Assembly: GCA_044375105.1 (NCBI GenBank)
Contig: JBILNK010000072.1
Span: 1-18,964, forward strand
Direction: 5' to 3'
Source of the DNA: JBIKLM01 sp044375105
GTDB lineage: Bacteria; Planctomycetota; UBA1135; GCA-002686595
DNA: 18,964 nt
The position numbers were made by a program, and so were the translations under genes. Shown here one piece after another: positions 7,832 through 15,659 of the stretch (position 1 is the first letter of the stretch; every line of letters starts with the position of its first letter). The notes beneath the pieces were generated by a model. The model searched no databases and was not told the origin of the DNA. It worked only from the letters and a program-made list of their open reading frames with translations.

Positions 7832-8866
7832 TCAGGCCCCGGCCTTCGGGGCGCGCGGAGCCTTGAGGCCGTGGGCGAACTTGATCAGGTCGACCACGCG
7901 GCTGCTGTAGCCCCACTCGTTGTCGTACCAGGCGATGACCTTGGCCACGTTCTCGCCGATCACCATGGTCGACAGGGAGTCGAACACGGTGCTGTGGGGG
8001 TTCTTCATCACGTCGCTGGAGACCAGCTCGGCGGTCGAGTACTCGATGATGCCCTTGAAGCCCTTGGTCTTGGCGGCGGCCTCGACGGCCTGGTTGACCG
8101 ACTCGACCGTCACGGCCTTCTTCAGGGTCACCACCAGGTCGACCACCGATCCGACCGGCACCGGCACGCGCATCGAGGTGCCGTCCAGCTTGCCCTTGAG
8201 GTGCGGCAGCACCTTGCCGACCGCGCGCGCGGCGCCGGTCGAGGTCGGGATGATATTGAGCGCCGCGGCGCGGGCCCGGCGCAGGTCCTTGTGGGGCAGG
8301 TCCAGGATGCGCTGGTCGTTGGTGTAGGCGTGCACCGTGGTCATCAGGCCCTTCTCGATGCCGAAGGCGTCGTCGAGCACCTTGGCCAGGGGCGCCAGGC
8401 AGTTGGTCGTGCAGGAGGCGTTGCTGATGATCTTGTGCTCGGGCTTCAGGGTTTCCTGATTGACGCCCATCACGATCATGGCGTCGATCTCGTCCTTGGG
8501 CGGCACGGTCAGCAGCACCTTCTTGGCGCCCGCATCGATGTGCTTCTGGCAGTCGGCGCGGCTGGCGAAGACGCCGGTGGCTTCGATCGCGAAGTCGATC
8601 TTGTTGGCCTTGTGGGGCAGCGCCGCGGGGTCCTTTTGGGCCGTGATCAGGATCTTCTTGCCATCGACCGTGATCGAGTCCTTGCCGGCCTTGACCTTGG
8701 CGCCGAAGCGGCCCAGCACCGAGTCGTACTCGAGCAGGTGCGCCAGCACGTCCGGGCTGGTCAGGTCGTTGATCGCCACGACTTCCATGTCGGTGCGACC
8801 GTGGAGGATGCGGAACACGTTGCGGCCGATGCGGCCGAAACCGTTGATGGCGATCTGGATGGCCAT
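7832..8866 (-). CDS. gap: Glyceraldehyde-3-phosphate dehydrogenase, type I
   Basis: A 344-residue cytosolic GAPDH making 1,3-bisphosphoglycerate from glyceraldehyde 3-phosphate, NAD and phosphate. The Rossmann start is INGFGRIGRN (residues 7-16); Asp34 after the second strand (VVAIND) favours NAD over NADP. The active site is SNASCTTNC, with catalytic Cys152, and TTVHAYTNDQ with His179. The substrate-binding loop STGAARAVGKVLP and the C-terminal WYDNEWGYSSRVVDL are standard. The ATG at 8866 is chosen because the GFGRIG motif must start within about 10 residues of the N-terminus; the frame is open for another 124 codons upstream, but that stretch is Pro/Arg/Ala-rich and unlike any GAPDH. It is the first gene of the minus-strand gap-pgk-pfkA-rpe-accD series and is divergent from tilS. 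Confidence 0.98.
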   Translation of the reverse strand: MAIQIAINGFGRIGRNVFRILHGRTDMEVVAINDLTSPDVLAHLLEYDSVLGRFGAKVKAGKDSITVDGKKILITAQKDPAALPHKANKIDFAIEATGVFASRADCQKHIDAGAKKVLLTVPPKDEIDAMIVMGVNQETLKPEHKIISNASCTTNCLAPLAKVLDDAFGIEKGLMTTVHAYTNDQRILDLPHKDLRRARAAALNIIPTSTGAARAVGKVLPHLKGKLDGTSMRVPVPVGSVVDLVVTLKKAVTVESVNQAVEAAAKTKGFKGIIEYSTAELVSSDVMKNPHSTVFDSLSTMVIGENVAKVIAWYDNEWGYSSRVVDLIKFAHGLKAPRAPKAGA

Positions 8867-9191
8867 GGGCGATGCAGCGTTGGGCAGCCCCGGTCGGGCC
8901 GGGGTCTTCGGTTTTCGGGCGTCACCGCGGGCGTCGGCCGCAGGGTCCCGGGCGGGTCGGGGGAAGGCCCGCTCGGCGGGCGCCGGGGCTGGGCGGCCGG
9001 CGCGGGGCGGGCCGCCTGCCGGGGGGCATCCGGGGGCGAGGGGGCGCGGAGCGACCGGACGGCCGCGGCCCTGCGCGGAGCGCAGCGGCGGCGGCCGAGC
9101 GGTACCCTCGGGCGCGAGAGACGATAACGAGCCGTGCGGCCCCGGGCCAATCGGGCCGCGCGCCTCTCCCGCGGATCGCCGCCGCCGGCCC
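8867..9191. promoter_or_regulatory. Divergent gap/tilS intergenic region (325 nt)
   Basis: This must hold the outward promoters for gap (minus) and tilS (plus). A 6-bp hairpin (CCCCGG 8888-8893 with CCGGGG 8899-8904) lies in the presumed gap leader. On the tilS side GGTACCCTCG (9101-9110) contains a possible -10 (TACCCT, 9103-9108) that resembles the better-supported element before yggS, but no matching -35 is visible at 17 nt. No promoter for gap could be assigned. Confidence 0.4.
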
Positions 9192-10712
9192 ATGGAACCG
9201 ATTCCCAAGCAACGGCCCGTCCCCGAAGCAGGGCGCACGTTGGACTGCGGCCAAACGCCGCAGGCCGCCGGATCCTGGCCGACGGCCGCGGGCCGCGCCG
9301 AGCGCCGCCGCTTGTGGGAGCAGATCGCTGCTCAGGGCCTCGACCGGCCGCGGGCCGAAACGCTGTGGAGCGCCCTGGGGCTGCCGGCGGGCGCGCGGCT
9401 CGCCGTGGCGCTCTCCGGTGGCGCCGATTCCGTGCTGCTGCTGCACCTGGCCGCGGCGCGTTCGGGCGCCAGCTTCGCCCTGCACGCGCGCCATCGGCTG
9501 CGGGGCAAAGCGAGCCAAGGCGATGCCGCCTTCTGCCGCCGGCTGTGCCGCGCTCTCGGCCTCCCCCTGCTCGCGCCAGGGGCCCCGCTGCTCCCCGGGC
9601 CCGGTCTCGAAGAGCGCGCCCGCAGCGCCCGGCGGCGGGCCTTCGCGCGCGCCCTCGAGCGGCTCGAAGCCGGCCAATCGCCCAGGGACCAGCCGCGTTT
9701 CCTGGCCTTGGGCCACCAGGCCCAGGACCGCGCCGAAACCGTGCTCTGGCGCTGGCTGCGGGGCAACGACCTGGCCAGTTTGGCCCTGGATCCGCCCACG
9801 GGCAGCAGCGCGATCGGCGGCTGGCGGCTGATCCGCCCCCTGGGGGACCTCTCGCGCGCCGAGGTGCGCGAGCTGGCCGCGCGCCTGGGGCTCGAGTGGC
9901 GCGAGGACCACACCAACCGGGAGCCCACGGCGGCCCGCAACCGCCTGCGCCATTGGCTCTGGCCGACCCGCGGCGACGGCCCCGGTGCCGCGGCCCAGGA
10001 AGCGCTCGAGCGCCTCTCGCAAGCAACCCTGGAATTCGAGCGCGCGCTGGCGCCGCGCTTGCCGACGCTGCGCTTCGAAATCGCCCCCTGGTCCCCCGCC
10101 GTGGCGGGCTCGCCCCCGGCCCTCCTGCTGGCCCAGGCCCCGCTGCGCGCATTGCCGCCTTTCGCCCGCGAGCGCTGCCTACGGACGCTGCTCTGGTCCG
10201 CCCTGGGCCGCGAACCCGGCGCCCGGCACCTGGCCAGCCTGGCCCAGGCCCTCGGATGCGGCGCCCCCCTGGAGATCGGCCTGCCCGGCGGTTGGCTGCT
10301 GGTCGCCGAGAGCGAGCGGGTCCTGCTGCTGCCCCCGCACCCGCCCCTGCCCGCGGGCGAGCGCACCTGGCAGCTCACAGGGCCCCTGAACCTTGGCCCG
10401 GGCCGCGCACTGGCCCCGGGCGACGCCCTGCTGCCTGGAGAGCGCCAGCCGGCCCCGCCGAGTTTGCGCTGGCGCCGCGCGGAGCTGGGCCTGCGCCTGC
10501 CCCTGCCGCCGGGACGCCGCGGGACCCTGGCCGAACTGGCGCGGGAGGCGGGCATCCCGGCGGCCGCGCGGCCGCGCTTGGTCCTGCTGCTGGATGAGCA
10601 GGGCCCGCGCGCCGTTCCTGGCCTCTGGCATCGGGAGCCGGAGCCGGTGCCAACGCCGCCGGCGGTCCGGTCCGAGCCTTGGAGCGGTGACCGAGCGCGG
10701 CCCAGCGGGTAA
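9192..10712 (+). CDS. tilS: tRNA(Ile)-lysidine synthetase
   Basis: A predicted 506-residue TilS. The enzyme adenylates and then lysinylates C34 of the CAU-anticodon tRNA-Ile so that it reads AUA. The PP-loop is SGGADS (75-80). The N-type ATP pyrophosphatase domain continues with ARSARRRAFARALE, GHQAQDRAETVLWRWLRGN, RPLGDLSRAEVRELAARLGLEW, REDHTN and ARNRLRHWLWP, all matching the family order. The usual (D/H)HGLR motif appears here as RHRLRG, a moderate divergence. A long C-terminal half (about 280-506) corresponds to the TilS substrate-binding and C-terminal domains but is weakly conserved. About 60 residues precede the first strand, longer than usual; the ATG at 9192 is the nearest sensible start, because upstream in-frame sequence overlaps antisense gap. 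The TAA stop (10710-10712) lies inside the likely -10 element of yggS. Confidence 0.93.
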   Translation: MEPIPKQRPVPEAGRTLDCGQTPQAAGSWPTAAGRAERRRLWEQIAAQGLDRPRAETLWSALGLPAGARLAVALSGGADSVLLLHLAAARSGASFALHARHRLRGKASQGDAAFCRRLCRALGLPLLAPGAPLLPGPGLEERARSARRRAFARALERLEAGQSPRDQPRFLALGHQAQDRAETVLWRWLRGNDLASLALDPPTGSSAIGGWRLIRPLGDLSRAEVRELAARLGLEWREDHTNREPTAARNRLRHWLWPTRGDGPGAAAQEALERLSQATLEFERALAPRLPTLRFEIAPWSPAVAGSPPALLLAQAPLRALPPFARERCLRTLLWSALGREPGARHLASLAQALGCGAPLEIGLPGGWLLVAESERVLLLPPHPPLPAGERTWQLTGPLNLGPGRALAPGDALLPGERQPAPPSLRWRRAELGLRLPLPPGRRGTLAELAREAGIPAAARPRLVLLLDEQGPRAVPGLWHREPEPVPTPPAVRSEPWSGDRARPSG

Positions 10713-10715
10713 CCT
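10687..10715 (+). promoter_or_regulatory. Candidate yggS promoter, positioned for a leaderless transcript
   Basis: GTGACC (10687-10692, 4 of 6 matches to TTGACA) and TAACCT (10710-10715, matching the TAnnnT core) are separated by exactly 17 nt. Only six bases separate the -10 from the yggS GTG at 10722, so transcription would begin at or next to the start codon. The -35 and spacer lie in the 3' end of tilS. Confidence 0.45.
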
Positions 10716-10721
10716 CGCCGT

Positions 10722-11468
10722 GTGCACGCTCGCCCGAGCAACAACCTGAGCGCCGTCCTGCGCGAGATCGAGGCCGCGAGCCGCTCCAGCGGATCCGCCC
10801 GTGTGCCGAGCCTGATCGCCGTGACCAAGAGCGTGACCCCCGAGGTCGCCCACGGCCTGTACCTGGCCGGCCAGCGCGACTTCGGCGAGAACCGCCTGGC
10901 GGAGCTGGAGGCCAAGCGGGCCTGGTTCGACGCCCGCGGCGCCAGCGAGGCCACCTGGCACTTCCTGGGGCACCTGCAACGCAACAAGGCCCGCCGGGTC
11001 CTGCGCCTGGCTCAGGTGATCCATTCGGTCGATTCCCTGGCCCTGATCGAAACCCTCGAGCGCATCGCCAACGAGGAGGGCTTGCGTCCCGCCGTGTTCC
11101 TCGAGCTGGCCCTGACCGGAGAAGCGAACAAGACCGGCTTCGCCCCGGGCGAGCTGCCCGCGGCGCTGGCGGCCCTGTTCCAGGCAACGCACCTCGAGCC
11201 GCGCGGCCTGATGGCCATGGCGCCCCTCGAGGGCGACCCGGGCGCCCAGCGGACGGCCGCGGCCAGGACCTTCGCCGAACTCGCTCGCCTGGGCGCGGGC
11301 TGCGCCGGTCGGCCCTGGACCCGGGGCCGCGCGGAGCTGTCGATGGGCATGAGCTCCGATTGGCGTGAGGCCTTGGCGGCGGGCAGCGATTGGCTGCGCA
11401 TCGGCACGGCCCTGTTCAGCGCCCCGGCTCAGGATTCGCTCGGCAGCATCCCCGGAGGCCGCCCATGA
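10722..11468 (+). CDS. yggS: YggS/PROSC-family pyridoxal 5'-phosphate homeostasis protein
   Basis: A 248-residue member of the YggS/PLPBP family: a fold-type III alanine-racemase-like barrel that binds PLP and affects PLP and amino-acid homeostasis without a known catalytic reaction. Lys36 in LIAVTKSVTPE is the PLP Schiff-base lysine. FGENRLAELEAK (54-65), WHFLGHLQRNK (79-89), IHSVDS, LSMGMSSDW (206-214) and WLRIGTALF near the end are all family hallmarks. The start is the GTG at 10722, which gives the normal N-terminal length; no Shine-Dalgarno lies before it and a -10-like TAACCT ends just 6 nt upstream, so a leaderless mRNA is possible. The TGA overlaps the next ATG as ATGA. Despite the coupling to a protein kinase there is no obvious functional link; membership in this operon is the unusual part. 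Confidence 0.96.
   Translation: MHARPSNNLSAVLREIEAASRSSGSARVPSLIAVTKSVTPEVAHGLYLAGQRDFGENRLAELEAKRAWFDARGASEATWHFLGHLQRNKARRVLRLAQVIHSVDSLALIETLERIANEEGLRPAVFLELALTGEANKTGFAPGELPAALAALFQATHLEPRGLMAMAPLEGDPGAQRTAAARTFAELARLGAGCAGRPWTRGRAELSMGMSSDWREALAAGSDWLRIGTALFSAPAQDSLGSIPGGRP
11454..11458 (+). promoter_or_regulatory. Shine-Dalgarno of the kinase gene
   Basis: GGAGG lies 6 nt before the ATG at 11465, inside the 3' end of yggS. It is the clearest Shine-Dalgarno in the window and fixes the kinase start at the ATGA overlap; most other genes here have none. Confidence 0.7.
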
Positions 11469-14400
11469 GCACGCCCACGCCGGAATGGCTCGGGCTCGAA
11501 CCGGCCCCTGGGCTTGCGGCCCCCTTCACGCGCCTGCCCGTGCAGGGCCTGCTGGTGATCGGCTCGGGTCCCGAAGCGCAGCTGCGCATCGAGGGCCGCG
11601 GCCTGCTGCCGCGCCACGCCGCGGTAGCGCCGGTCAAGGGCGGCGGCTACGGCATCAAGGCGCTCTCCGACGGCGCGCGCCTGTGGCTCAACGGGCAGGA
11701 GGTGCGCGCCGCGCGCCTCAGCGGCGGCGATTCCCTGCGCCTAGCCGAAGCGCGCTTCGAGGTGCGCCCGCTCGGGGCCGCGCCGGGCGCAGACCCCGCG
11801 GCGCCGAGCGCTCAAGCAGCCTCGGGAGCCGCACCGGTCGTCGGCGCGAACCGGACCTCGCCCGGCGGCGCGGGCCGCGGCGCCCTGGGCACGGCCAACG
11901 GCGACGGCCCGGCCCCCGGACGCGGCGAGGCGCTGCCGCAGGTGCCCGGCTATCGCGTCCAGCGCCTGCTCGGGCGGGGCGCCCTGGCCAAGGTCTATCT
12001 GGCCGAGCAAGAGAAATTGGCCCGGCCCGTGGCGCTCAAGCTGCTGAATCCGCGCTGGGCCGCGGACCAGGCCTTCGTGGAGCGCTTCCAAGCCGAAGCG
12101 CGCGCGGCCGCGGCGCTGCACCACGCCCACGTGGTGACCGTCTTCGACGTGGGCCACGCCGGCGGCTGGCACTACCTGGCGCTCGAATACATGGATCGCG
12201 GTTCCCTCGAGGACCGCCTCGCCAGCGAGGGACCGCTGCCCTGGCGCGCGGTGCTCGGGATCCTGCGCGATGCGGCCCTGGGCCTCGAATTCGCGCGCCA
12301 AAAGGGCCTGGTGCATCGCGACATCAAGCCCGCCAATCTGATGCAGAACGCAGGCGGTCAAACCAAGATCGCCGACCTCGGTCTGGCCGCGTCGGAGGCC
12401 GAGGCTGGAGACGTGGGGGCCGCGGAGGGCCGCCGCATCGTGGGCACGCCGCACTTCATGGCGCCCGAGCAGGCGCGCGGTGAAGCGGTCGACCATCGGG
12501 CCGATCTGTACGCGCTCGGCGCCAGCGCCTACCGCCTGCTCTGCGGCGCCAACGCCTACGAAGGCAGCGATCCGCGCGAAATCCTGCGCGCCAAGCTGGC
12601 GGGCCCCCACAAGCCCCTGGCGGAGCGGCGGCCTGACCTGCCCTCGGGCGTGGTGCAGCTGGTCGAGGATCTCTTGGCCCGCGATCCGGCCAACCGGCCG
12701 GCGCGCGCGGAATTGCTGCCCCCCCGGATCGCGGGGCTGGTCGAATCCGAAGGCCGAGCGGCGCCAGGTCCGCGGCGCCTGTGGCCCGTGGCCGGGCTGG
12801 TGCTGCTCGGCTTGGCGGCCGGCGGCTACGCCCTGCTCCAAGGCGGCGGAAAGGAACCGGCTCCCGCGCCTCCCGCGCCGCAGGGAGCCGAGGCGCCGGC
12901 CCAGCCGGCGACCGCGGCCGACCCCGACCTGGCCGACCAGGCCGAGGACGGGACCGCGGGTTCGCGGCGAGCCCCGGGGCCGGCGCTCGCCGGCGACGAG
13001 GATCGCTCCCTGCGGGAGCTCGAGGCCCGCGCCCAGGAGAGCCTGGCCCGCGCCCAAGCGACCCCCGATCCCGAGGCCCGGCGCGCCGCCCTGGGGGAGC
13101 TGATCCAGTCCTTCGCCGGCACGGATGCGGCGCGCCTGGCGCAGGGCGAGCTCGAAGCCCTCGGACCGCTCGCCGGCGACCCGGCGGGCGCGGGCGCCGC
13201 GCCCGAGCCCGCGGCGGAACCGGACGAAGCCGCCTGGGCCGGCTGGCTCGAAGCCTATCGGCGGCTGGGCCGGGAACTGCGCCCGGCCGAGGAGCTGGCC
13301 GCCAAGCAAGCCTTCTCCGCGCCGCCCGGCATCGATGCGAGCGAATGGACGCGCCGCTCCACGGCCTTGCTGGAAGCACGCCTGGCGGAGCTCGCCGAGA
13401 ACGCGCGTCGGCGCGGGCTCGAGATCGCGGGCCTGCTGCGGAACGCCCGCTTCGAGCAGGCGCGGACGGAGCTCGAGGCCCTGCGCGAATGGCTGCGGGC
13501 GGCGCCCGCTCCGACTCCCGCTGCGAATCCCCCTGCAGTGCCCGGCGCCAACGCCGCTGCCAACGGGGCGGCCGCCGATCCCGCCCCGGCGCCCGACGCC
13601 CCCGCCTTGCCGCTGTTCGAACCCGCCTGGCAGCGCGTCGGGGATTGGCTTATGCGACTCGAAGAATTCGAAGCGGCGCAGGCAGAGGCGCGCCTGGCCG
13701 GCGACCGCGCGCGGCTCGGTGCGGCGCTGGCCGGCGAAGATTGGCTGGCGGAGCTCGAGCGTCTGGACTTCGCGGCGGCGCGCGCCCGATTGCTAGCGGC
13801 GGCGCCCTCCGCTCCGCCAGAGTTCAGCGCGGCCATCGAGGCTCCGCGCGCGGCCCTGGCCGAATTGCTCGAGCTGGCCGTCGGCGCCCCGGGCCTGTTG
13901 GCCGAGACCTTCGAGCAGGGCCTGTGGCGCCGCAAGACGGTGCGCCTGCCCGCCGAGCGCCGCGGCGGCGGCGAAGTCATCGCCGTGCGCGGCGGCGCGC
14001 TGGTGGTGCTGGTGTCCGGCGCCGAGGAACGCTTCCTGCTGGCCGACTACGCCGACGATCTGGCGCTCTTGACCGAGCTGTTCGACGGCCGCTTGAGCCG
14101 CGAATGGAGCCCTGACGAGCGCCGGCGCTTCGGAGCCTGGCTGGCGCTGCAAGCGCTGCTCCAATCGGCCCGCCAGCTGCGCGCCGGCCTGGCCGGCCAG
14201 CCCCGGGGGATCGACACGGCGCCCTTGCTCGGCGCCTACCAGAAGGCGTCCATCGAGCTGCAAGCACCCCCCAGCAGCGCCCTCGAAGCCCTGTTGGCTG
14301 CGGATCGGCGCGCCCTCGCCGGCGCCGCGGAGGCTTTGCGCGCCGCGGCCCTTCCCGATTGGACCTCCTGCGCCTACGCGCTCGAGTCCCTGTTCGGCGC

Positions 14401-14497
14401 CGCGCCGGAGGGCCCGCTCCTGTGGCTGCTCTCGAGCGGCGGCCGCGGCGCGCCCGCCCCGACCTGGCCTCCGGACGACCTGACCAGCTTCCCCTGA
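11465..14497 (+). CDS. Membrane-anchored Ser/Thr protein kinase with N-terminal FHA-like domain
   Basis: A 1010-residue multidomain protein. Residues about 20-105 resemble an FHA domain (VIGSGPEAQLRI, PRHAAV, LWLNGQEV), but Ser34 and Leu48 stand where phosphothreonine-binding FHAs have Arg and Ser. Residues about 163-430 are a Hanks-type kinase: glycine loop GRGALAKV (third Gly replaced by Ala), Lys192 in VALKLL, an RD-type catalytic loop HRDIKPANL with Asp286, Asp304 in DLG (for DFG), and APE at 333-335. The catalytic residues are all present, so an active kinase is expected. A single hydrophobic span (about 438-458) anchors it, followed by a Pro/Ala linker and about 550 mostly helical Ala/Glu/Leu-rich residues with a small strand-rich patch (about 820-870), presumably extracytoplasmic. 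The large C-terminal region has no domain I recognise and may sense or scaffold. It overlaps yggS by ATGA and is followed 4 nt later by the PNP-like gene. Confidence 0.92.
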   Translation: MSTPTPEWLGLEPAPGLAAPFTRLPVQGLLVIGSGPEAQLRIEGRGLLPRHAAVAPVKGGGYGIKALSDGARLWLNGQEVRAARLSGGDSLRLAEARFEVRPLGAAPGADPAAPSAQAASGAAPVVGANRTSPGGAGRGALGTANGDGPAPGRGEALPQVPGYRVQRLLGRGALAKVYLAEQEKLARPVALKLLNPRWAADQAFVERFQAEARAAAALHHAHVVTVFDVGHAGGWHYLALEYMDRGSLEDRLASEGPLPWRAVLGILRDAALGLEFARQKGLVHRDIKPANLMQNAGGQTKIADLGLAASEAEAGDVGAAEGRRIVGTPHFMAPEQARGEAVDHRADLYALGASAYRLLCGANAYEGSDPREILRAKLAGPHKPLAERRPDLPSGVVQLVEDLLARDPANRPARAELLPPRIAGLVESEGRAAPGPRRLWPVAGLVLLGLAAGGYALLQGGGKEPAPAPPAPQGAEAPAQPATAADPDLADQAEDGTAGSRRAPGPALAGDEDRSLRELEARAQESLARAQATPDPEARRAALGELIQSFAGTDAARLAQGELEALGPLAGDPAGAGAAPEPAAEPDEAAWAGWLEAYRRLGRELRPAEELAAKQAFSAPPGIDASEWTRRSTALLEARLAELAENARRRGLEIAGLLRNARFEQARTELEALREWLRAAPAPTPAANPPAVPGANAAANGAAADPAPAPDAPALPLFEPAWQRVGDWLMRLEEFEAAQAEARLAGDRARLGAALAGEDWLAELERLDFAAARARLLAAAPSAPPEFSAAIEAPRAALAELLELAVGAPGLLAETFEQGLWRRKTVRLPAERRGGGEVIAVRGGALVVLVSGAEERFLLADYADDLALLTELFDGRLSREWSPDERRRFGAWLALQALLQSARQLRAGLAGQPRGIDTAPLLGAYQKASIELQAPPSSALEALLAADRRALAGAAEALRAAALPDWTSCAYALESLFGAAPEGPLLWLLSSGGRGAPAPTWPPDDLTSFP

Positions 14498-14501
14498 CGC
14501 C

Positions 14502-15659
14502 GTGAGCCGCCCGAGCGATTCCTTCGATGCCGCGGTGACCCGCGCCGCGCGCGCCCTGTCCAAGCGCGGCGTTCCCGCGCCGCGCACCCTGCTGTCCTTG
14601 GCCACCGGCCTCGATCTGTTGCCCGAGCGACTGGAGCGCGCCGAAGCCTGGCCGCTGGCCGATGTGGAGGGCGTCCCGCGGGCCTACCGCGGCTCGCGCT
14701 TGTTCAGCGGCGAGCTCTTCGGCACCAGCGTGTGGGTGCTCGAGGACCTGTGCAGCGATCCCCAGCCCCGCGATCGGGGCTTCGAGCTGGCCTTCCCGGT
14801 TTGGTTGGCGGCGCAGAGCGGCGCACGCTTCCTGCTGCATGCCTCGGCCGGCACCGTGCTGCCCAAGCTGCGGGCCCTGCCGGGCATCGAGCCGCCTGTG
14901 CGACCCGAGGCGGCCCCCAGGGCCGAGGGCCGTCCGGCGGAAGGCGAGGGCGATGGCGAGGGCGCCGCCCCGCGGGGCAAGCTCCTGCCGCTGCCCGACC
15001 TGTCGCGGCTGCGCCCCCCGCCGGCGGTCAGCGCCGCGGCCCAGCGCCTGCTGCAGGCCGCCAAGGCGCGCGTCGAGGCCGCCCGGGAAGCCGCCAAGGA
15101 GGCCGTCGAGCAGAGCGTCGATCCGGTCGAGATGGAGGCCGAGCCCCACGAGCCCGAGCCGGGCGGGCTGCTGTTCGCCAGCGATCACCTCAACGTTTCC
15201 GGCCGCTCGCCCCTCGAGGCCCTCGGCGAAAGCCGGCTCGGGCCCTTGTTCCCGGATCAATCGCGGCTGCACGACCCGGCCCTGCGCCGCGCGGCCCTGG
15301 CCCTGGCCCAGGGTCGCGGCTTGTTTCCGAGCGTAGGCGTGGTGGCCTGCACGCCCGCACCGCACCTCGATACGCCGGCCGAGAGCCGCGCCTGGGCGCT
15401 GCTCGGAGCGAGCGCCGCGGTGCAGGGCCTGGCGACCCCGCTGATCGCCGCGGCCCACGCCGGCCTGTCCGCTCTGTCGCTGGTGGCCCTGATCGATGCC
15501 GCCGGCGAGCAGCTGGCGGTGCGGCGGCTGCTGGAGCGCGCGGAGAAGGCCGCGCCGCTGCTCGAAGAGTGCCTGATCGCCGCTGTCGAGGCCGTGGCCG
15601 GGCTGGATATCGAAGGCGAGGAAGCCGGTGGCAAGGTGCGGCCCAAGGGGCGTCCGTGA
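14502..15659 (+). CDS. Divergent purine-nucleoside-phosphorylase-like protein, active site altered
   Basis: A 385-residue protein starting at GTG 14502, four bases past the kinase stop. By eye it aligns along its length with trimeric PNP (PF01048): RLFSGELFGTSVWVL, LAFPVWLAAQSGARFLLHASAGT (family fpvr...naaGg), ASDHLNVSGRSPL (family rDHiNl.G.nPL), GPLFPDQSRLHDP, PAPHLDTPAE (family GPsfETpAE), then HAGLSALSLVALID. Key residues differ: the GRxH phosphate loop is replaced by DLCSDP (82-87), the base-binding Glu by Asp290, Met by Gln308, and the base-contacting Asn by Asp332. An Ala/Glu/Pro-rich insert of about 95 residues (125-220), partly coiled-coil-like, splits the domain. Asp at the last position occurs in 6-aminopurine enzymes such as MTA phosphorylase, so altered specificity is possible; loss of the phosphate loop argues for a non-catalytic or regulatory role. 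The fold call is good; the function is unknown. Confidence 0.78.
   Translation: MSRPSDSFDAAVTRAARALSKRGVPAPRTLLSLATGLDLLPERLERAEAWPLADVEGVPRAYRGSRLFSGELFGTSVWVLEDLCSDPQPRDRGFELAFPVWLAAQSGARFLLHASAGTVLPKLRALPGIEPPVRPEAAPRAEGRPAEGEGDGEGAAPRGKLLPLPDLSRLRPPPAVSAAAQRLLQAAKARVEAAREAAKEAVEQSVDPVEMEAEPHEPEPGGLLFASDHLNVSGRSPLEALGESRLGPLFPDQSRLHDPALRRAALALAQGRGLFPSVGVVACTPAPHLDTPAESRAWALLGASAAVQGLATPLIAAAHAGLSALSLVALIDAAGEQLAVRRLLERAEKAAPLLEECLIAAVEAVAGLDIEGEEAGGKVRPKGRP

Noticed and set aside
8460..9191. In-frame upstream extension of tilS
   Set aside because: It runs antisense through gap and shows no TilS similarity; the PP-loop lies near residue 75 with the ATG at 9192, already longer than usual.
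8867..9238. In-frame N-terminal extension of gap (124 codons)
   Set aside because: GAPDH begins within a few residues of INGFGRIG; the extension is Pro/Arg/Ala-rich and lies in the divergent promoter region.
11741..13309. 522-codon minus-strand frame opposite the kinase
   Set aside because: It lacks domains and a ribosome binding site, while the plus strand carries intact kinase motifs over the same bases.
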